NCBI GenBank assembly: GCA_022340665.1
Contig: JAJDNM010000141.1
Span: forward strand, 37,740 to 101,739
Direction: 5' to 3'
Length of the DNA: 64,000 bases
Source: Acidobacteriota bacterium
GTDB taxonomy: Bacteria; Acidobacteriota; Thermoanaerobaculia; Thermoanaerobaculales; Sulfomarinibacteraceae
Position 1 is the first letter of the stretch, and the number at the start of each line of letters is the position of its first letter. A program made the position numbers and the translations under genes. The notes beneath the pieces were generated by a model, which was given only the letters and a program-made list of their open reading frames with translations, did not search any database and was not told where the DNA came from. Shown piece by piece: positions 9,056 through 17,695 of the stretch.

Positions 9056-10670
9056 CGTCCTGCTCCTCCCTCTCCGGATTCAGCGGTTCACCCCGGAGAT
9101 TATTCTTGCGCTCGCCTTCGCCTTCCATGATCAGAGCGTTGCCTACCAGCTCGTGGATGCCACTCACGTCAACGCCCGGAGCCCAGTACTCGCAGAGCGG
9201 CGGGAGTGTGGCGCGGTCGATGGCGCATATGCAGGCGAGGCGATTGACGTCGTAGTGATCTCGTGTCCAGGCCACGGCGTTGCCCCGTGGTAATCCACCA
9301 CGCATCCGCATCTCCATGTTCTCGTCATTGCCGAGGCCTGCACCGCCAGCACAACAGAAGGTGTGCTCACGGATCGTGTTTTCCGGCATTTCGAAGAAGT
9401 TGTTGCAGACGTTCTTGATCACGTAACGCGGCTCTTCGAAGAGACCCATAGCGCGCGCCGGATTGCACGAATCGTGGAACGTCACCCGGACGGCGTCATT
9501 GCGGTTCGGGTCGAGCTTGAGCTTGTTGTGGCGAATCAGATCGGCGGTGAACTCGCAGATATGGACCATCTTGGTGGACGCCCCGTTTTCGAAAACCGTA
9601 CCGGTGAACGGAGATTTCGGTACCTCGAGGAAGTCGGCCGGGCCATTCATGGTGCTCATGTACTGGTGCATAACCCGCCACATGTGGCCGCACTCACCGC
9701 CAAGGATCCACTTCACGCCCAGTCTCTTGGCCTCGTGGTAAATTTTCCAATTGAGCTTCTTCAGATTCTCTGCCGTGTTGAAGAGTCCGAAGTTCCCGCC
9801 GTCCGAGGCGTACGAGCTCAAGGTGTAGTCGAGCCCGATGTGCTTGAAGAGCATGAGGTACCCGACGAAGGTGTAGGTCCCGGGGTCGGCGAAATAATCC
9901 GCCGAGGGGATCACGAAGAGGACCTCAGCTCCCTTGCGGTTAATCGGCGGATCGAGGGAAACCCCGATCGCATCTTCGAGCTCCTCGCACAGAAAGTCGA
10001 CGTTGTCCTTGTACGTGTGGGGCTGGATGCCGAGATGGTTGCCGGTGCGTTGGCAATTGGCAACCGGCTCCATGATCCAGTTGATGTTGAGCCCGACGAG
10101 GTTCATCAGCTCGCGGGCCATCATCGTGACCTCGGCGGTGTCGATGCCGTACGGGCAGTAGACGCTGCAGCGCCGGCACTCGGTGCACTGGAAGAAGTAG
10201 TAGTACCACTCCTTCAGCACCTCTTCGGTGAGTTCTCTGCCTCCGGCCAGTGATCCGAGGAGCTTGCCGGCGGTCGTAAAATCCTGCCGGTAGATGGAGC
10301 GCAGGAGCTCCGCACGCAACACCGGCATGTTCTTCGGATCGCCCGAACCGATGAAGAAGTGACACTTGTCAGCACAGGCGCCACAGCGAACGCAGACATC
10401 CATGAAGATCTTGAGCGAGCGGTACTTCTTCAACAGGTCCTTGAAGCCCTCGTGGATGATCTGCTTCCAGTTTTCGGGCAGCTTCCAGTCTGCATCCGTC
10501 GGCGACCACTCGCGGGGATTCGGCATGCCGAGATACTTGAGGTTCTTCACCGCGGCCGGATAGGACCAGGTGCCGCGCCGTGCCTCGAAGTCGACGGCCG
10601 GATTCATCCATCTCTTCGGCGGCGGAGTGAGATCGATCTGGATCAGTTCCTGGGGTGCTTTCTCCGCCAT
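9048..10670 (-). CDS. dsrK: DsrK, cytoplasmic CCG-domain iron-sulfur subunit (HdrD-like)
   Basis: A 540-residue protein with two 4Fe-4S motifs near 95-160 (CVRCGACADKC, CTECRRCSVYCPYG) and the CCG-type modules that in heterodisulfide reductases bind the noncubane cluster reducing disulfides (HDSCNPAR, FCCAGGAGLG). In sulfate reducers DsrK reduces the DsrC trisulfide. It sits directly after dsrM, three bases away, and overlaps dsrJ. Among the CCG proteins of the window it is the one assigned to DsrMKJOP by gene order. Confidence 0.94.
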   Translation of the reverse strand: MAEKAPQELIQIDLTPPPKRWMNPAVDFEARRGTWSYPAAVKNLKYLGMPNPREWSPTDADWKLPENWKQIIHEGFKDLLKKYRSLKIFMDVCVRCGACADKCHFFIGSGDPKNMPVLRAELLRSIYRQDFTTAGKLLGSLAGGRELTEEVLKEWYYYFFQCTECRRCSVYCPYGIDTAEVTMMARELMNLVGLNINWIMEPVANCQRTGNHLGIQPHTYKDNVDFLCEELEDAIGVSLDPPINRKGAEVLFVIPSADYFADPGTYTFVGYLMLFKHIGLDYTLSSYASDGGNFGLFNTAENLKKLNWKIYHEAKRLGVKWILGGECGHMWRVMHQYMSTMNGPADFLEVPKSPFTGTVFENGASTKMVHICEFTADLIRHNKLKLDPNRNDAVRVTFHDSCNPARAMGLFEEPRYVIKNVCNNFFEMPENTIREHTFCCAGGAGLGNDENMEMRMRGGLPRGNAVAWTRDHYDVNRLACICAIDRATLPPLCEYWAPGVDVSGIHELVGNALIMEGEGERKNNLRGEPLNPEREEQDDV

Positions 10671-10673
10671 GGC

Positions 10674-11672
10674 TCACTCCTTCTCCAACGCATAACCGGA
10701 CGCCTTCAACTTGTCGCGGAACTCGTCCTCCCACTCGGCATAGGAGTGGCCTTGAACATCCGGGTTCCACGGATTGATGTGGCGAGCGGTACGGTTGGTG
10801 TTGGCGAGGTTGCGGGTCGGGCTTAGGAACACACCCGGTGCGTGCATCAGCTTCGAAAACGGGAAGTAGATGAGCAACACGCTGACCAGCGCGACGTGCA
10901 CGAAGTACCACGGGCCGACTCCGACCGGTGAAACCGGCTGGAAGGAGGCCCACCCGGCGATAGCCGCCTTGACCTGAACGACATCGATCTTCTCCACATG
11001 CCGCATGAGGATTCCGGTCAGAGCGATTCCGATCAGAAGGTAGAGAGCGAAATAGTCGCTCGGCAGCGAGATGTAGCGAACCTTGTCGTCGTAGATCCTC
11101 CGCGCCAGCAGGTAGGCCAGGCCAGCTACCATCAGGAAGGTCGTGATGTAGTACACGGGCAAGCCGACCTGAAAGAAGCCGTCCACACTCTGCAGCATCT
11201 CGACCCACGCCGGCACCGGTTCGATGAAGAACCGGAAATGTCGGAGGACGACGATGAACATCGCCCAGTGGAAGGCGAGGGCCGCGGCCCACAGCGCCTT
11301 GTCGGCGATGTAGTTCACCTTTTCCTTTTCGGGCAAGATTTCGACCCGGGTATTCCTGAACAGCGAACGGAATGCGAGCACCTCCAGGGCCATGCGACCG
11401 ATCACGCCGGGCAGCCCGCTCGGATTCTCGAGCTCACTGTTTTTGATCCACGGCAGGGATTTTTCCTGGCCCGTTGTGGTCGGGATCCTGAATGGCACTG
11501 GAGATTTCGCCCAGTGCACCACCCGGTAGATGATTCCGACCAGAAACACCGCAAAGGCAATTCCCGGGATGATCACCCCGAGCACGAATCGCAGGCCGTC
11601 GCCGGCACTCGCACCCACGGCGGCGAGCACACCCACACCGACGACCGCGACAAGAGATATCAACGCTCCCAT
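10674..11672 (-). CDS. dsrM: DsrM, diheme cytochrome b membrane subunit (NarI-like)
   Basis: A 332-residue membrane protein with about six hydrophobic segments and histidines within helices (AFHWAMFIVVLRHFRF, VHVALVSVLLIYFPFSKLMH) in positions expected for heme b ligands of the NarI family. It is the first gene of the M-K-J-O-P order. A 52-base gap separates it from the RsbRD-like gene. Confidence 0.93.
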   Translation of the reverse strand: MGALISLVAVVGVGVLAAVGASAGDGLRFVLGVIIPGIAFAVFLVGIIYRVVHWAKSPVPFRIPTTTGQEKSLPWIKNSELENPSGLPGVIGRMALEVLAFRSLFRNTRVEILPEKEKVNYIADKALWAAALAFHWAMFIVVLRHFRFFIEPVPAWVEMLQSVDGFFQVGLPVYYITTFLMVAGLAYLLARRIYDDKVRYISLPSDYFALYLLIGIALTGILMRHVEKIDVVQVKAAIAGWASFQPVSPVGVGPWYFVHVALVSVLLIYFPFSKLMHAPGVFLSPTRNLANTNRTARHINPWNPDVQGHSYAEWEDEFRDKLKASGYALEKE

Positions 11673-11724
11673 GCGTCCGATCCCTCCTTCCTCTCAGCCC
11701 CGCAGGGCTGGGAGATGCACCGCC

Positions 11725-12255
11725 TCAGTCCTGCGGCGCCTTCTCCGAATTCTCCTCGCGACGCTCTCGCCATTCCGCGACACGCTCCATGATTCCGACC
11801 GATTGGTTGCGGATCTCCCGCGCTCGAATTGCCCACATCTGCTCGCGACACGTCATATAGACGTCGAACGCGTGCATGCCCAGCCGCTCGATTCGCGCAT
11901 CGAGAACGGCCAGAGACCTCGCGCCTTCAACCCCCGTCTCTCCGATGACATCCCTGGCGAGTTGCTTGAGAGCGAAAACAAAGCCGAGCGAAGCTGACGG
12001 TGAATACTCTTGGACCGCCCGTACCCTGATCACTCGATCCAGAGCCGGAGTGAGTTCCGAGGGCTCCACGCCCTCGAAGAGGCCGTCCAGCAACTCCGCC
12101 AGGCTTTCACGAATGCGGGCGCCAACCGGGTTGGCGAATGGATCCGCCTTCGACCGAAGGAACTTTGCCGTCTCCTCCGGATAGGCGTCGATGACAATCG
12201 CGATCCAACGCTCAAGAATCTTGTCCCGGTGATCTACGAGCACACGGTCGAGCAT
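11725..12255 (-). CDS. RsbRD N-terminal-domain-like protein next to dsrM
   Basis: A soluble, mostly helical 176-residue protein resembling the RsbR/RsbT co-antagonist N-terminal domain (globin-like fold). Genes of this type are often found just before dsrM in sulfate reducers. It has no cofactor-binding cysteine motif. The conserved place between dsrC and dsrM suggests a sensory or assembly role for DsrMKJOP, but no function is established. Confidence 0.75.
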   Translation of the reverse strand: MLDRVLVDHRDKILERWIAIVIDAYPEETAKFLRSKADPFANPVGARIRESLAELLDGLFEGVEPSELTPALDRVIRVRAVQEYSPSASLGFVFALKQLARDVIGETGVEGARSLAVLDARIERLGMHAFDVYMTCREQMWAIRAREIRNQSVGIMERVAEWRERREENSEKAPQD

Positions 12256-12286
12256 TCCCCCCCCTCAGCGTGTCGAGGCCGCCAGA

Positions 12287-12311
12287 CCGCCCCCGTCGAT
12301 GACGGGGGCGG
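12287..12311 (-). terminator. Strong hairpin directly downstream of dsrC
   Basis: A perfect 11-bp GC stem (arms CCGCCCCCGTC and GACGGGGGCGG) with a three-base loop lies 18 bases after the dsrC stop. It lacks a downstream T-run, so it more likely protects the 3' end of a processed dsrC message or causes partial termination than ends the operon. Confidence 0.6.
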
Positions 12312-12329
12312 CGACGGATTCAGGTTGAA

Positions 12330-12647
12330 TTACACGCAGCCCGTGGGTTTCGGCAGGCCAGCAACCTTACAGGCGCCCTTGGCGGGGCCGGACGGAAAGA
12401 GCTCGTAGATCTCCTTGAGCTGGAAGCCCGTCTGCTTACAGAGCTTGCGGATCATCGGCGCCACGCCGAACTGCAGATAGTAGTCCCGCAGGTAGTTGAC
12501 AACCTTCCAGTGGTCATCGGTGAGATTGTCCACACCCTCGGTGGAACCGAGGGCGGCAGCGACGTCCTCGTTCCACTTTTCCGGCTCCTGCATGAAACCG
12601 TCCTCGTCCACCTCGATGGAAACATCTCCATGCTCGAATATGGCCAT
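12330..12647 (-). CDS. dsrC: DsrC, sulfur-carrier substrate protein of dissimilatory sulfite reduction
   Basis: A 105-residue TusE/DsrC-family protein. The C-terminal arm reads GACKVAGLPKPTGCV, with the two redox cysteines spaced eleven residues apart and the last one penultimate, the hallmark of functional DsrC. DsrAB loads sulfite-derived sulfur as a trisulfide between them and DsrMKJOP releases sulfide. The ATG at 12647 has an ideal AAGGAGG site; a longer in-frame start at 12695 lies inside the TPR gene. It begins one base after the TPR stop. Confidence 0.96.
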   Translation of the reverse strand: MAIFEHGDVSIEVDEDGFMQEPEKWNEDVAAALGSTEGVDNLTDDHWKVVNYLRDYYLQFGVAPMIRKLCKQTGFQLKEIYELFPSGPAKGACKVAGLPKPTGCV

Positions 12648-12648
12648 T

Positions 12649-13242
12649 TCAGTCCTCCTTTGTTTTTTCCGGGGCCTCGGCCCCGCTGATTTCAATCAGT
12701 GAAATCCGTTGGGATCGTTGTTTCTTGAGGTTTGCCTTTTCCATAGCTTTCATGAAGTCTTGCGTTGGCCGATGGCCGAGCTCAAGGGCCCGTCCCAGGT
12801 GACGCTCGGCAGCCCCGAGGTTGTTCATCGCCAAATGGCCCACCGCCGCGTAGTAGTGAGCGGCTGCGTGATCGCGCTCGAGCGCGATCACCCTCTCGTT
12901 GCACCGAACCAGATTTTCTGGATCGTTGAGATACAAATACGCCTGGCCCATGTTGTAGTGCACGATCGGGAGATCATCGCGAAGCTTTGCCGCGGCCTGG
13001 TTGGCTTCGAGGCAGCCCTGGAACTCCCAACGCATCAGACGTACTCCACCGAGGTTGACCCACGCCTGGACCATCGTCGGGTCGATGTCGAGAGCCTTCA
13101 GATACGCTTCCTCGGCCTGCTTGACGCGACCCGACACCGTGTAGGCGAGCCCGAGATTGTAATGCGAGGACGCCCTGTCCGGGTGATCCTCCACGTCTTG
13201 CTGGCAACGCTCCAGACGGTGGCGTTGACTCTCATTCTCCAT
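12649..13242 (-). CDS. TPR-repeat protein upstream of dsrC
   Basis: About 197 residues forming roughly five tetratricopeptide repeats (for example HYNLGLAYTVSGRVKQAEEAYLKALD is one unit read in two parts around residue 30-55), so a helical protein-interaction scaffold without a signal peptide. GGGAG lies 7 bases upstream of the ATG at 13242; a GTG two codons earlier (13248) is also possible. It overlaps the end of the HEAT gene and abuts dsrC, suggesting an accessory role around DsrC or the reductase. Function unknown. Confidence 0.85.
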   Translation of the reverse strand: MENESQRHRLERCQQDVEDHPDRASSHYNLGLAYTVSGRVKQAEEAYLKALDIDPTMVQAWVNLGGVRLMRWEFQGCLEANQAAAKLRDDLPIVHYNMGQAYLYLNDPENLVRCNERVIALERDHAAAHYYAAVGHLAMNNLGAAERHLGRALELGHRPTQDFMKAMEKANLKKQRSQRISLIEISGAEAPEKTKED

Positions 13243-13723
13243 CCACACACTCCCTGTTCACGGTGAGCAGGTAGTCGAGACATTCCTGCTCTCCGGTATC
13301 GTCAGCTTTGATCGCCAACAGGCGGTCACGGACCTCTTCGATCAGCTCGGGGGCGGCCTCGGCAATCCTGCACAGCGCGTTCAGAATTCCGGACTTGAGA
13401 CCCTCGTCCCACAAGTAGGCGGTCATGGGGCCAACAAACGGCTCCACCAGATCCGGCGATCGCCGTCCGATTTCACCGACTGCCGCCAACATGGGACCGC
13501 CGTTGGTCGCCGATTCGTCGTTGATCGCCCACAGAGCCCGCCGCAGCACCTCACGACCGAGATCGGGATGAACGGCAGCAGCGGCGCCAAGAGCGACCGC
13601 CGCACGTTGTTGAATCTCGGGATCGGAGTCCCACAGCCGGCCCTGGAGGAAACGAGCAGCCGAGGGGTTCTCGCCCACCAGCTCTTCAAGCCCTCGAGAG
13701 TTGCCGTGGCGTAACAGCTCCAT
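13232..13723 (-). CDS. HEAT-repeat-like accessory protein
   Basis: About 163 residues of paired helices with HEAT-like periodicity (DSDPEIQQRAAVALGAAAA, GGPMLAAVGEIGRRSPDLV), soluble, with no cofactor motif. I choose the ATG at 13723 because GAAGGAG precedes it at good spacing; an ATG at 13744 would overlap dsrN slightly but has a poor ribosome site. It lies between dsrN and the TPR gene, so it probably belongs to the same accessory set. Function unknown. Confidence 0.8.
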   Translation of the reverse strand: MELLRHGNSRGLEELVGENPSAARFLQGRLWDSDPEIQQRAAVALGAAAAVHPDLGREVLRRALWAINDESATNGGPMLAAVGEIGRRSPDLVEPFVGPMTAYLWDEGLKSGILNALCRIAEAAPELIEEVRDRLLAIKADDTGEQECLDYLLTVNRECVDGE

Positions 13724-13734
13724 CACCCGCTCCT

Positions 13735-15138
13735 TCAACCGCATACGGCCGTCGACCCGCCCCGCTCCGCCGCAAACCGAGCGGCCAGGGCGAGAAAGCC
13801 GTCTGCCCACCCGGGGGTGGCCCCGGCGTGGAGATGAAGATACGAGGCGAATACCCGTCCCTTCGAAATGCCGTCGCGATCGTCTCCGATCCCGGTGCCG
13901 CGCTCGAGCCGGAGCACACCGTTCTGGCGATCCGATCCTCCCGTCAGACGCGAGTAGTGAAACTCGTGACCTACGAGCCGGGTACCGGCCGGGAAGAACG
14001 GATTGTCACGATCGACGACCGCCACCTCGTAACCGTGGCCTTGAGGAGTCGCACATTGCTCGACAGCCAGGTCAAGAACCCCGGCCATCGGATGCGGCAC
14101 ACCGTCCACCACGAGCTCGCGAGCCAGATACATCAGTCCCGCGCACTCGGCGAAAACCGGCATCCCAACGTCTACACGGGCCCGGATGCTGGCCGTGAAA
14201 TCTGTGTTGGATCCCAGGCGTGCCGCGTGCACTTCCGGGAAACCGCCACCGATATACAGGCCGTCGACTTCCGGGAGCTCGCTGGCGCTTTCCGGATCGA
14301 CCGGCACGAGCTGTACGCCGGCCAATCTCATTCGCTCCAGGTTCTCCGCGTAGTAGAAGCTGAAGGCCTTCCCTTCGAGGTAGCCGATGGTCACCGGCAC
14401 CTGCTCGACCACGGACTCAGCTGGCATCAGCTCCAGCTCGGGCGCCCACTGGGCGACCGCCAGCAGACGGTCAATGTCCACGCCGTCAGCCACTGCCTTG
14501 GTGGCGCGTTGGATGGACTCCTCGGGCGCTGGGTGCTCGGCTGCCGTCACCAAACCGAGGTGTCGGCCGGGAAGTGGATCATCGCCCTTGATCCGGCGGA
14601 TCGCACCGAGTACCGGGGTCCCGGCGATGCCGGCTACCGCTTCTCGGACGATGTTCTCGTGGCGTCCACAGCCAACCCGGTTGAGTATCACCCCTGCCAG
14701 ATCGACCTCGGGATCGAGGGCCCGACAGCCCATGACCATCGCCGCCGCCGTGCGAGTCATTTTGGTGCAATCGAGCACCAGAACGACAGGCGCCGCCAGC
14801 CGTCGGGCCAACATGGCTGTCGAATGGCTCCCCTCGACGTCGACGCCGTCGAAAAGGCCACGGTTGCCTTCCACCAGGATGAGGTCTGCGTCGTTTGCGG
14901 CGGTGGCAAGCGAACGGGCCATGGCCTCGTCTTTCATGAGAAAGGTGTCGAGGTTGCGGCAGGTCGAGCGGGCGGCGACACCGAGCCACGCAGTGTCGAT
15001 GTAGTCCGGCCCCTTTTTGAACGGCCGCACTTTCACGCCCCGGTCGGCCAGCGCACGCGCAATCCCCAGGCTCACCAGGGTCTTGCCGCTGTCACCGGAA
15101 AGACCGGCGACCACCAGCCGTGGGACATTAACCCTCAT
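13735..15138 (-). CDS. dsrN: DsrN, cobyrinic acid a,c-diamide synthase (CobB/CbiA) family amidase
   Basis: A glutamine-dependent amidotransferase of 467 residues. A P-loop (GLSGDSGKTLVSLG) opens an N-terminal dethiobiotin-synthetase-like ATPase, and a class I glutaminase-like domain follows, with the nucleophile region VFAECAGLMYLAREL. DsrN is proposed to amidate siroheme to siroamide for the sulfite reductase; the family also makes cobalamin precursors, but no other cobalamin gene is nearby. A GTG at 15165, overlapping the dsrL stop as GTGA, would add nine residues; the ATG at 15138 gives the standard N-terminus. Confidence 0.88.
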   Translation of the reverse strand: MRVNVPRLVVAGLSGDSGKTLVSLGIARALADRGVKVRPFKKGPDYIDTAWLGVAARSTCRNLDTFLMKDEAMARSLATAANDADLILVEGNRGLFDGVDVEGSHSTAMLARRLAAPVVLVLDCTKMTRTAAAMVMGCRALDPEVDLAGVILNRVGCGRHENIVREAVAGIAGTPVLGAIRRIKGDDPLPGRHLGLVTAAEHPAPEESIQRATKAVADGVDIDRLLAVAQWAPELELMPAESVVEQVPVTIGYLEGKAFSFYYAENLERMRLAGVQLVPVDPESASELPEVDGLYIGGGFPEVHAARLGSNTDFTASIRARVDVGMPVFAECAGLMYLARELVVDGVPHPMAGVLDLAVEQCATPQGHGYEVAVVDRDNPFFPAGTRLVGHEFHYSRLTGGSDRQNGVLRLERGTGIGDDRDGISKGRVFASYLHLHAGATPGWADGFLALAARFAAERGGSTAVCG

Positions 15139-15161
15139 CGCGATACCGCCCGACCCAGCCC

Positions 15162-16901
15162 TCACTCACCCACGATGTAACCGCAAGGGCATTCTTCCCA
15201 GCACTTCTTGCAGCCGTCGCATTTCTCAATGTTCTTGATAATGAAAAAGTGTCCAGGGGACACCTGCGGTTCCTTGCCAAAGACGTTGTTCTGGCAGTAC
15301 ATCCAGCAGTTCTCGCAGCCGAAGCATTTGCCGCAACTGAAGCAGCGGGAAAGCTCCACCAGAGCATCTTCCGCGGTCAAACCGAGATCGACCTCATCGA
15401 ACGGGTTCGCGAGACGATCTTCGGGTGCCTTGACCTGACGTTTCGTGCGATCGATCGGTTCGTACCAGTCGATCTTGAGCTTGTCGGCTCGGATCATCTC
15501 ACCGTTCGATTCTTTCGGCAGCTCGGTGCCTTGAAGGTGGGAGTGGATGGCCAGGGCTGCCTTGCGCGCCTGTCCGATCGAGGTCGTGGCGATGCCGAGG
15601 TTGATGTTGTCGCCCCCGGTCCACACTCCGTCGACGCCAGTGAAGCCCCAATCGTCACCGTTGAGCCAGCCGTCTCCGAGTTCGTCGGAGTTCATCGCGC
15701 CGAGGTCCGGTTTCTGGCTGACGGCGGTGATCATGGTCTCCAGCGGCAGCTCGTAGGTGTCGCCTTCGATAGGCACCGGGCGTCGGCGGCCCGAATCGTC
15801 GGGCTCGCCGAGCTCCATGCGTTGCACGATCATCGCCTTGAGAGCGCCTTCTTCGTCGCGCATGATCTCGATCGGCGCCGCGAGATATTCGATCTTGATG
15901 TCTTCCTCGAGGGCCTCCTCGATCTCGCGCTCGATGGCCGGCATTTCGGCGCGGGTGCGACGATAGAGGATCGTCACCTCGGCGCCCAGCTTCGACGCCA
16001 TTGCCGCCGAATCGGCGATCAGACGCTTCGAGACACGAGCCGCGTCAATGGCTGTGTCGCCGCCGCCAATCACCACCACGTTGGTGCCGATGTCGACCTT
16101 CTTGCCGGAATTGGCATGGTTGAGGAACTCGGTGCCGGTCCAAATGCCGGGTCCGTCTTCACCGGGGATCCCCATGTTCTTACCCTGGTGGGCGCCAATG
16201 GCGACGTAGACCGCTGAGTACTCCTTGCGGATCTCTTCCCAGGTCACGTCCTTGCCGATCTTGGTGTCGCACTTGAGTTCCACCCCGAGGTCGACGATGC
16301 GTTGAATCTCGGCGTCGAGCACCTCGCGCGGCAACCGGTAGACCGGGATTCCGTAGCGGAGCATGCCGCCAGCTTTGGGCAGGCTCTCGAAGACCGTCAC
16401 GTTGTAGCCCCGACGGGCGAGCTGATAGGCACAGGACAGACCCGATGGGCCGGCCCCGACGACCGCGATCTTCTGGTCCTTGGGACCCTCGCCTTCGATC
16501 GGCTCCATCTTGAGCCCTTTGTCGAGGGCGTAATCGCCGATGTACCGCTCGACCGAGTTGATGCCGACTGGCCCGTCTTTCTGGCCTCGGTTGCACCCCG
16601 TTTCGCAGGGATGGGGACACACTCTCCCCATCACCGATGGGAAGGGATTGGTCTCCATCTCGATGCGCCAAGCCTGTTCACAGGCCTCGTCGAGGCTCAG
16701 ACCGAGCTTTTCGCGCAAACTGATAACCGTCAGCCAGCCGCGGATGTCGTTGCCGCTCGGGCAGTTGCCGGTACACGGCGGCAGGCTCTCGACGTAGCGC
16801 GGGCGCAAGGACGAAATCTGCGATCCGGCCCCACCCCCGCTGGAAAGCCGGGCCTTCATCTTGCTCGACTTGTCCTTGTCCTTCTTCTTTAATAGACCCA
16901 T
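15162..16901 (-). CDS. dsrL: DsrL, NAD(P)H-linked FAD iron-sulfur oxidoreductase
   Basis: A 579-residue protein of the glutamate synthase small-subunit family. The N-terminal cysteines (CTGNCPSGND, CPHPCETGC) bind Fe-S clusters, VVGAGPSGLSCAYQLARRGY is the FAD site, VVVIGGGDTAIDAAR is the NAD(P)H site, and a C-terminal ferredoxin-like domain carries CFSCGKCFGCENC and CDGCKKCWEECPCG. DsrL copurifies with DsrAB in sulfur oxidisers and acts as an electron donor or acceptor; a second type occurs in organisms with reductive DsrAB. Here it sits between the ferritin-like gene and dsrN, together with dsrD, implying NAD(P)H-linked sulfite reduction. Which DsrL type it is needs a tree. Confidence 0.9.
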   Translation of the reverse strand: MGLLKKKDKDKSSKMKARLSSGGGAGSQISSLRPRYVESLPPCTGNCPSGNDIRGWLTVISLREKLGLSLDEACEQAWRIEMETNPFPSVMGRVCPHPCETGCNRGQKDGPVGINSVERYIGDYALDKGLKMEPIEGEGPKDQKIAVVGAGPSGLSCAYQLARRGYNVTVFESLPKAGGMLRYGIPVYRLPREVLDAEIQRIVDLGVELKCDTKIGKDVTWEEIRKEYSAVYVAIGAHQGKNMGIPGEDGPGIWTGTEFLNHANSGKKVDIGTNVVVIGGGDTAIDAARVSKRLIADSAAMASKLGAEVTILYRRTRAEMPAIEREIEEALEEDIKIEYLAAPIEIMRDEEGALKAMIVQRMELGEPDDSGRRRPVPIEGDTYELPLETMITAVSQKPDLGAMNSDELGDGWLNGDDWGFTGVDGVWTGGDNINLGIATTSIGQARKAALAIHSHLQGTELPKESNGEMIRADKLKIDWYEPIDRTKRQVKAPEDRLANPFDEVDLGLTAEDALVELSRCFSCGKCFGCENCWMYCQNNVFGKEPQVSPGHFFIIKNIEKCDGCKKCWEECPCGYIVGE

Positions 16902-16935
16902 ATCTCACGCCTCCTCACTGGCAGCCGGGCCCGTT

Positions 16936-17379
16936 TCACGCGAGCTTCGACATGTGCGCCTTGAGCTTCTCCAGCTCGCCGAGGATGCCGTCGTGCTTTT
17001 CCTCGTCGGTCAGCAGGTAGTTGAGCAGGATTTTGTGTACCGGCTCGGTGGTTTCTTCGAGGAGCTCTTTCGCCAGCTCGATGGTCTGCCGCTCGAGCTC
17101 ATCGTGCGCCTCGATCTGACCCCAGACCTCGGCCAGGTCTTCGGGTGACAGCTTGACCGGCGCCCTGGTGATCATGTCGATCATGAACTGCTGCACGCGG
17201 TGGTGCTGCACCGAGTCGTTGCGGATGATCTCCATGATCTGACGGATCAGCAGGTTGTCGGTCTTTTCCATGATTTGGGCGGTCGTCTCGATCGCATCGC
17301 GCTCGATGCCCTGCCACTGGCGCAGCACATCGACGGTCTTCGCCGCCCGCTCCGGCCCAGAGAGTTTGTCTCGTGCCAT
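16936..17379 (-). CDS. Ferritin-like (rubrerythrin-type) protein inside the dsr operon
   Basis: 147 residues predicted as a four-helix bundle with carboxylate/histidine residues on successive helices (IERDAIETTAQIMEK, NDSVQHHRVQQF, EAHDELERQTIELAKE, DEEKHDGILGEL), the pattern of ferritin-like diiron proteins. It has no rubredoxin domain. The ATG at 17379 has a GGAGG site; the open frame upstream belongs to dsrD sequence in another frame. It lies between dsrD and dsrL and could store iron or detoxify oxygen or peroxide for the reductase; that role is inference. Confidence 0.75.
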   Translation of the reverse strand: MARDKLSGPERAAKTVDVLRQWQGIERDAIETTAQIMEKTDNLLIRQIMEIIRNDSVQHHRVQQFMIDMITRAPVKLSPEDLAEVWGQIEAHDELERQTIELAKELLEETTEPVHKILLNYLLTDEEKHDGILGELEKLKAHMSKLA

Positions 17380-17401
17380 AGCGTCCTCCGTGTGTTCTCT
17401 C

Positions 17402-17451
17402 AGCGCCCAAACACCCCCCCCGGGCACACGCCCAAGGGGGAGATTGGCGCT
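17402..17451 (-). terminator. Extended hairpin between dsrD and the ferritin-like gene
   Basis: Outer arms AGCGCC/GGCGCT enclose an inner stem of CCCCC-GGGC-ACAC-GCCC-AA-GGGGG. It begins at the dsrD stop, where it could stabilise the dsrABD message or give partial termination. No T-run follows. Confidence 0.55.
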
Positions 17452-17687
17452 CATTCTTTTGGTGGAAGCGTCACGTAGCTGCCGCCCGCGTACTTGTAGA
17501 CGCAGCGGCCGGAGTCGATGAGCTGGCGCAGGGCTTTCTTGCACATGCGCTTGTCGACATTGTCCTCACCGAACTGTTCAATCATCGCCTTTGAGACGTC
17601 CATCGGCTTCAGATCTTTCTTGCCGTAGGTCGATTTCACGAGCTCGAACATGGCGTCTTCGATCTGATCAATCGTGACTTCAGGCAT
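17451..17687 (-). CDS. dsrD: DsrD, winged-helix activator of sulfite reductase
   Basis: A 78-residue protein with the compact winged-helix fold of DsrD (MPEVTIDQIEDAMFELVKS at the start, AGGSYVTLPPKE at the end), immediately after dsrB. DsrD stimulates DsrAB in sulfate reducers and is largely restricted to reductive-type systems, which supports a reductive direction here. AGGAGG precedes the ATG. Confidence 0.95.
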   Translation of the reverse strand: MPEVTIDQIEDAMFELVKSTYGKKDLKPMDVSKAMIEQFGEDNVDKRMCKKALRQLIDSGRCVYKYAGGSYVTLPPKE

Positions 17688-17695
17688 GATGCCTC

